A DNA stretch of 33,790 nt from Deltaproteobacteria bacterium (GTDB lineage: Bacteria; Desulfobacterota; Desulfarculia; Adiutricales; JAFDHD01): positions 1 through 33,790 of the forward strand of contig JAFDLS010000012.1 in NCBI GenBank assembly GCA_019306365.1, read 5' to 3'. Below the pieces are notes generated by a model, which saw only the letters and a program-made list of their open reading frames with translations, was not told the DNA's origin and ran no database searches. Made by a program: the position numbers and the translations under genes. The stretch's first letter is position 1, and each line of letters starts with the position of its first letter. This document shows, one piece after another, positions 28,353 to 33,790 of this stretch.

Positions 28353-28903
28353 AATCCTTGACCGAGGGCGTCAGAGAAAAGTACCGAGCAATACCGGCAG
28401 AAACGAACCGCTTTTTTATCGATGTGATCCAACTCATGGGCAAAGCTCATGACGCAGTCTTTATTATCACAGTGGACCAGGTTGAATGTATGACCCAGTT
28501 CATGAACCACCTCTTTAACCACCCTTTTCGCCAGCATCTCAAAAGGAACCGGGTTCTCTGAATTTTTACCGGACAGACGGTAAGTGGAAACCACAGCGGC
28601 CTGGCCGGGGAGCATGGCTTCTCCATAGACAAATGTCAAAATAGGGAGAAACAGATCCACGTCAGTCAGTCCCGCGATGCGCTTGCAGCCCTGGGGAGCG
28701 TTTTTGACCAGATCGTTGAGGATTGCCTTGGCCAGGTATTGCTGCCTTCCACGATCATAAGCGAAATCCGGAGGCGCGCAGGCCTCGAGAATGACGATAG
28801 GAAATGGAAATAATTGTCTTAATTCTTTGACTAAGACCTCCAGAATATCTAAATCGATTTGCCCATAAGGTCTCAGTCCAATGAAGTTATCCTCAGGCAT
28901 CAC
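28349..28903 (-). CDS. Archaemetzincin family zinc metalloprotease
   Basis: HELGHTFNLVHCDNKDCVMSFAHELDHIDKKAVRFCRYC: archaemetzincin-like Zn motif with CxMx(n)CxxC. Confidence 0.9.
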   Translation of the reverse strand: MMPEDNFIGLRPYGQIDLDILEVLVKELRQLFPFPIVILEACAPPDFAYDRGRQQYLAKAILNDLVKNAPQGCKRIAGLTDVDLFLPILTFVYGEAMLPGQAAVVSTYRLSGKNSENPVPFEMLAKRVVKEVVHELGHTFNLVHCDNKDCVMSFAHELDHIDKKAVRFCRYCSVLFSDALGQGL

Positions 28904-30245
28904 TGGGTTTTTTAAGGCCGTATTTCTTTATACGGTTATAAAGCGTTACCCGGTCGATGCCCAGAGTGGAGGCGGCTTTTGAGATGTTCCATCGGGTTTC
29001 TTCCAGGACTTCGATAATGTGTCCCTTTTCCACCTCCTTCAGGGTGCCGTCTTTAGGGGTATAAGATGGTTTTTCCTTATAGAAAGGAAGGTTTTCAGCC
29101 TGGATCGTTCGGCCCCGTCCCACTACCACCGCCCTTTCGATGGCGTTTTCCAATTCACGAACGTTGCCGGGCCAGTCATAGAGCATCATTTCGTCAAGCG
29201 CGTCACGGGAGATGTTATCAAAAGGCTTGTTTAAATCCTTGGCAAACCGGCGCAGGAAGTGGTTTGCCAGAAGAGGGATGTCTTCCTTGCGCTCTCTCAA
29301 AGGCGGGACGTGGATGGTGATGACGTTGAGCCTGTAGTAAAGGTCCTGGCGAAAGATACTTTCCTGGATGGCCTGCCCCAGTTCTCGGTTGGTGGCCGAC
29401 AGGATGCGAAAATCCGCTTCAATGGGCTGCGTGCCGCCAACGCGATAGAAGCTTTTTTCCTCAAGAACACGAAGCAGGTCGATTTGCATCTTCATGCTTA
29501 TTACACCTACTTCATCAAGAAAAAGGGTCCCGCCTTGAGCCAGTTCGAAACGTCCCTTTTTGGCGAAAACAGCGTCAGTGAAAGCCCCCTTTTCATGACC
29601 AAACAGCTCGCTTTCCAACAGGTGTTCAGTGAAAGCGCCGCAGTTAACCGCAATGAACGGACCGTAAGCGCGTGGACTTTGGGTGTGAATGGCCTTGGCG
29701 ACCAACTCCTTACCTGTGCCGGTCTCGCCTGTGATCAGGATGTTGGATTCAGCCTCGGCCACGTCGAGAATCAGGTTGAAAACGTTCTGCATGGCCTTGG
29801 ACTGACCAATAAGACTTTCCAACCGATTCTTTTCCCTGATTTGGTCCTTCAGAATAATATTTTCCTCGGCCAGGCCCTGGTAATCGATTACTTTTTGGAT
29901 CAGCAGTCCGATTTCGTTTGGATCAAAGGGCTTGAGCAGGTAATCGTAGGCCCCGTTTTTCATGGCTTTGATCGCGCCGTCAATGGAGCCATAAGCCGTG
30001 ATCATGATCACCGCCATGTCAGGTTCTTCTTCTTTCAGCCTGTCCAGCAGTTCCAGGCCGTCCATGCCTGGCATCTTGTTATCTAAAAACATCACGTTAA
30101 AGCGTTGTTTTTTAAGCAGATCCAGGGCGTCCTCGGCGCTGGCAGCCGTTTCAACCGCGTAGCCGTCCATCTTCAGCCAGCCTGAAAGCGATTCCCGAAC
30201 GATTAACTCATCATCGACCACCATGACGCGGATATTTTTTTTCAT
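28893..30245 (-). CDS. Sigma-54-dependent response regulator (receiver-AAA+-Fis HTH)
   Basis: VMVVDDELIVRESL..MFLDNKMPGMDG, GETGTGKELVAKAIH, ELFGHEKGAFTDA, WPGNVRELENAIERA, ISKAASTLGIDRVTLYNRIKKYGL. Confidence 0.96.
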   Translation of the reverse strand: MKKNIRVMVVDDELIVRESLSGWLKMDGYAVETAASAEDALDLLKKQRFNVMFLDNKMPGMDGLELLDRLKEEEPDMAVIMITAYGSIDGAIKAMKNGAYDYLLKPFDPNEIGLLIQKVIDYQGLAEENIILKDQIREKNRLESLIGQSKAMQNVFNLILDVAEAESNILITGETGTGKELVAKAIHTQSPRAYGPFIAVNCGAFTEHLLESELFGHEKGAFTDAVFAKKGRFELAQGGTLFLDEVGVISMKMQIDLLRVLEEKSFYRVGGTQPIEADFRILSATNRELGQAIQESIFRQDLYYRLNVITIHVPPLRERKEDIPLLANHFLRRFAKDLNKPFDNISRDALDEMMLYDWPGNVRELENAIERAVVVGRGRTIQAENLPFYKEKPSYTPKDGTLKEVEKGHIIEVLEETRWNISKAASTLGIDRVTLYNRIKKYGLKKPSDA

Positions 30246-30290
30246 TATGCTGCTCTCCTATATATCCTAAATAATTATCAATACCCACGG

Positions 30291-31829
30291 TTACGATTGA
30301 GGGTGGTATGCTGGCAGCCTGATTAAAAAGGTTGTGCCGCTTGGGCCTGTTTTCTCAACGTCAATCTGCCCTCTGTGTTCTTTGATGATGCCGTAAACAA
30401 CGGATAACCCGAGTCCTACTCCTTTTCCTTCGTGTTTAGTGGTAAAAAAGGGTTCAAAGATATGAGGCAGGTCTGATTCCGAAATTCCGGAACCGGTGTC
30501 CTTGATTCTGATTTCAATCAGATCTTCTTTTTCATCATAATCTGTGGACAGGATCAATTGGCCGGTTTTCGTTTCCGACATACTTTCGGTGGCGTTAAAT
30601 ATCAGGTTTATCATGACCTGCTGTATCTGATTGAGATCGCAATACAGCCGAGGTATTTTCTGCTGATACTCCTTTATAATTTCAATGTGATGCAGAGATA
30701 AATGGTGCGCGTTCAGGTCGAGGACCTTCTCAATCAATTCATTGATGTCAGCTACCTCCGGTTCCACCTTGGATTGGCGGGCAAAGGCCAGGAGATTGGA
30801 GACTATTTTGGAACATCGAACGGTTTCAGTCTCCATGAGTTTTAGCTGGTCGATAATGGTCATCATTACATCAGCGGAAAGGTATTTTTCCATAATGGTT
30901 CTTCGGATCAAGCGGTTAAAGGTCAGAATTCCTGAAAGAGGATTATTCAGTTCATGAACCACTGAGGCGGACAGCTTACCGAGCGAGGTCATTTTATCCT
31001 GCTGGATTAGTTTGCGATGTGTCTCCTCGAGTTGCTGGGTTCGCTCCTCCACCGCCTTTTCCAACCGGCGGGTCATCTCCTCCCGGGCTTTATAACGCTC
31101 CGTTATATCACGAGTTATTTCGACAAAACGATTAATTTTTCCATCCAGATCCTTGAAAGGATGGATGGTCAGATCAATAATACGTTCTTCGCCCTCCAAT
31201 GTTTGGTGAGTGTGAATGGCGCGAACGGGTTCGTCCAGCTTCCGGGCTGATTCCAGAGGGCACGGATGTTCAGGAGGCCGGCATGGAGCAAGAGAATGGT
31301 GAAAAACTTCATGACAATTGCGGCCTACGACATCGTCCTCGGAAAATCCCATCCTTTCCAGGAGCGGTTTATTAGCCTGAACGATTTTATAATTGTCGTC
31401 AATGACTACAATGCCGTCCCGAATACCGTTGATGATAGTTTCCAGTTCATCCCGTTGGGTTGTGATTCTTTTTTCATCGTGCTGGATCATATCCCAGAAA
31501 AGTAGTGATCCGGGGTGAGCCACGAAACAAATATCCGGGGGTCGGGTATTAATGACGTCCTCAAGGATTTTATCATCAGGCGTAAAAATAAAAATCTGGT
31601 TTATACCAATTTCAGGCTTATAAAAATCATGGTAGTCCGTGGTTGTAAATATACCAAGCTCTCGTCCCACTATCATGGCTGGAGCGTCCTCATTCGGGTC
31701 CGCCACGGCTGTGATTTGGGCTGATATGTGCTTTGTTTTATAATGCCGGTATGCTTTCAATATCAGGTCTCGGGTGATTTCATCGCCGCCGATAATCCCG
31801 ATTTTAAGGACATCATTGTAATTATTCAT
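30291..31829 (-). CDS. PAS-domain sensor histidine kinase with N-terminal dehydrogenase/Rossmann-like domain
   Basis: N-terminus LKIGIIGGDEITRDLILKAYRHYKTKHISAQITAVADPNED; PAS; H-box SASVVHELNNPLSGIL; GTGLGL-type ATPase (EGKGVGLGLSVVYGII). ATG 31829 favoured over ORF start 31877. Confidence 0.88.
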   Translation of the reverse strand: MNNYNDVLKIGIIGGDEITRDLILKAYRHYKTKHISAQITAVADPNEDAPAMIVGRELGIFTTTDYHDFYKPEIGINQIFIFTPDDKILEDVINTRPPDICFVAHPGSLLFWDMIQHDEKRITTQRDELETIINGIRDGIVVIDDNYKIVQANKPLLERMGFSEDDVVGRNCHEVFHHSLAPCRPPEHPCPLESARKLDEPVRAIHTHQTLEGEERIIDLTIHPFKDLDGKINRFVEITRDITERYKAREEMTRRLEKAVEERTQQLEETHRKLIQQDKMTSLGKLSASVVHELNNPLSGILTFNRLIRRTIMEKYLSADVMMTIIDQLKLMETETVRCSKIVSNLLAFARQSKVEPEVADINELIEKVLDLNAHHLSLHHIEIIKEYQQKIPRLYCDLNQIQQVMINLIFNATESMSETKTGQLILSTDYDEKEDLIEIRIKDTGSGISESDLPHIFEPFFTTKHEGKGVGLGLSVVYGIIKEHRGQIDVEKTGPSGTTFLIRLPAYHPQS

Positions 31830-32112
31830 ATTCTCAGCTCCAGCCTGGTTAAAAGGGCATGGGTCACTGCCAGACAATATCAGGGTAAGTTATTCGCTAT
31901 TAAAAATCAAGATAAGTCCCATACTTAAAACCAATTTTTTTAATTCTATTAGTATATGTTTAGTATATGCAATGTTCAACCAGGGTCCTATTTTACCTCA
32001 TTGTTTGGCCAAAGTTAAGACTGGGAACTTAAATTAGCGTATTTTGGAAAGAACTATGAAATTACTTGACCGGTTAATGATATAGTGGTATCTAAAATAT
32101 TTTTCTTAATCG

Positions 32113-32667
32113 ATGAGGAAACAGATGCCCACTTCAAAAAGAACTCTAATGGACGCTCAGCAGATCGCTGCAGCTTTGGAGCGCATGGCTCGTGAGATAC
32201 TGGCGTCCCATGCCGAGGTCGGGAAACTGTGCCTGGTTGGTATCCGCACCGGTGGAGCCTTTTTGGCTCAGCGGCTTCAGTCTCTCCTCGAAAAAGAAAG
32301 CGGGTACAGTATTCCAACCGGGATCATAGACATCACTCTCTATCGTGATGACTGGACTTTGATCGCCGCGAAACCGATCGTGGGAAAGACCGCGCTGAAT
32401 TTTTCAATTGACGATAAGCACATCATCCTTGTGGATGATGTGCTGTTTACAGGGCGGACGGTACGAGCCGCGCTGGACGCGCTGATTGATTTTGGGCGGC
32501 CAGCAAAAATTGAGCTGGCTGTCCTGGTGGATCGCGGTCAGCGTGAGCTGCCCATTTGCGCCAATTATACGGGAATGACATTACAAATCGGTCCGCAGGA
32601 AAGAATCAATGTCTACCTGTCCGAACTTGAATATCAGGATGAGGTGGCGGTCGAAGAACAAATTTAG
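32113..32667 (+). CDS. pyrR: PyrR bifunctional pyr regulator/uracil phosphoribosyltransferase
   Basis: LVGIRTGGAFLAQRLQ..IDITLYRDDW..IILVDDVLFTGRTVRAALDALIDFGRPAKIELAVLVDRGQRELPICANYTG. ATG 32125 (MPTSKRT) is an alternative start. Confidence 0.95.
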   Translation: MRKQMPTSKRTLMDAQQIAAALERMAREILASHAEVGKLCLVGIRTGGAFLAQRLQSLLEKESGYSIPTGIIDITLYRDDWTLIAAKPIVGKTALNFSIDDKHIILVDDVLFTGRTVRAALDALIDFGRPAKIELAVLVDRGQRELPICANYTGMTLQIGPQERINVYLSELEYQDEVAVEEQI

Positions 32668-32766
32668 GTCAAAAAGCGTACAAAGTTCTATTGACAAGCG
32701 AGGTGCTGTCTCATATAAACACAAAGGTGTCAGAATGAGTAAATTGTATCCCAAGCGGAGGCTGGA

Positions 32767-33790
32767 ATGACTGAAAGTCAAAACAACGCAGTCGGATCAG
32801 TCATGGTCGTAGGTGGGGGCATCGCCGGAATGCAGGCTGCCCTTGATTTGGCGGATTCAGGCTATTTTGTCTATCTTGTTGAAAAATCCCCTGTCATTGG
32901 CGGGACCATGGCGCAATTGGACAAGACGTTTCCCACCAATGACTGTGCCATGTGAATTATCTCGCCTAAACTGGTCGAGGTCGGCCGGCACATCAACATC
33001 GAGTTATTGACCCTTACGGACATCAATCAAATTTCAGGCGAGGAAGGCCGTTTCACGGTCAACCTTACCAAGAAAGCCCGTTTCATTGACATGGACAAGT
33101 GCACGGGCTGCGGGGACTGCGCCGAGGTATGTCCCATTGGAATGGTTGACGAGTTTAATCAGGGCCTTAACGACAGAAAAGCAACCTTTAAACCTTACGC
33201 CCAGGCCTTTCCCGGCGCGTACACCATCAGCAAGCTTGACACCGCGCCGTGCACTGTAACCTGCCCGGCCAACGTCAACGCCTGCGGGTATGTGTCACTG
33301 ATCTCCCAGGGCCGTTTTAAGGAGGCCATGGAGGTCATTATGGACGTCCTGCCTCTGCCCGGGACCTTGTCATCCCTGTGAGGCCAACTGCCGGCGCGCC
33401 GAGGTCGAGCAGTCCATTTCCATACGCGACCTTAAACGCCTGGCCGCAGATCAGGCGGACGTCCTGGACGTGGAGATCCCCTGCGAAGAGACCAAACCGG
33501 AGAAGGTGGCCATCATAGGCGCTGGTCCGGCAGGTCTTTCCGCGGCCTATCAGCTTGCCCGAAAGGGTTATAAATCAACCATTTTCGAGGCCTTGCCGGT
33601 TCCCGGAGGCATGCTTCGGGTCGGTGTCCCGGACTACCGGCTCCCGCCGTCGGTTCTGGACCGTGAAGTCGAGGCCGTGACGCGTTTGGGTGTTGAGATT
33701 AAATACAACTCACCCCTGGGACCGGACCTGAGCATCGACGACCTGTTCGGTCAGGGCTACAAGGCGGTTTACCTGGCCATGGGGGCTCAC
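32767..33790 (+). CDS. hdrA: HdrA-like FAD/FeS protein fused to GltD-like oxidoreductase, partial at right edge; in-frame UGA (probable Sec) and a downstream frameshift
   Basis: [72 protein letters not shown]...[12 protein letters not shown]...; after frame change at about 33368: [29 protein letters not shown]...[23 protein letters not shown]. Confidence 0.85.
32953..32955 (+). other. In-frame UGA, probable selenocysteine codon
   Basis: HdrA motif TNDC-x-M-C-I-x-(S/A)-P-K-L-V-E has Cys at this position; reading frame is open on both sides. Confidence 0.75.

Noticed and set aside
29259-30086. 275-aa plus-strand ORF
   Set aside because: Antisense to the sigma-54 response regulator; His/Gln/Phe-rich shadow translation.
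32953-32955. UGA in hdrA as an ordinary stop or nonsense mutation
   Set aside because: The exact coincidence with the conserved Cys of the HdrA motif and the open frame on both sides favour Sec; still needs the SECIS and sel-gene check.
33368-33381. Programmed ribosomal frameshift in HdrA-GltD
   Set aside because: No obvious slippery heptamer, and residues expected from homologs (GRV) are missing, which fits a deletion better.
1-33790. tRNA or rRNA genes
   Set aside because: No cloverleaf-like or rRNA sequence recognised by eye; a tRNAscan/Infernal run would be needed to exclude fully.

Overview
About 33.8 kb of a bacterial chromosome. Gene content suggests an anaerobic Desulfobacterota-like organism (taxonomy is inference). 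The coding content is mostly conserved families: HU, a sigma-54 activator, a TRAP transporter, a phosphodiesterase/AP-superfamily enzyme, a DsrE/F/H (TusBCD)-like trio, OsmC, an ArgA-type GNAT, an M23 peptidase, SecA, ArgJ, DUF134 and DUF5320 proteins, a ferredoxin-nitroreductase, two tandem family-5 solute-binding proteins with DppB/C-type permeases, an NtrBC-like two-component system next to an archaemetzincin/HEAT-membrane/CPBP cluster, PyrR, and an HdrA-GltD-type flavoprotein. Most interesting: (1) a self-contained sigma-54 circuit (activator gene, two identical palindromic UAS sites, a canonical -24/-12 promoter) driving a TRAP + phosphodiesterase + sulfur-relay-like + OsmC gene set; (2) a compact translationally coupled cluster of a histidine kinase with a dehydrogenase-like N-terminus, a GAFTDA response regulator, an archaemetzincin with an altered metzincin motif, a HEAT membrane protein and a CPBP protease; (3) two families of small non-coding inverted-repeat elements (MITE-like), one with complex nested palindromes; (4) an in-frame UGA in HdrA at a position that suggests selenocysteine; (5) three genes with apparent frame-breaking internal deletions, which are either real decay or assembly error.
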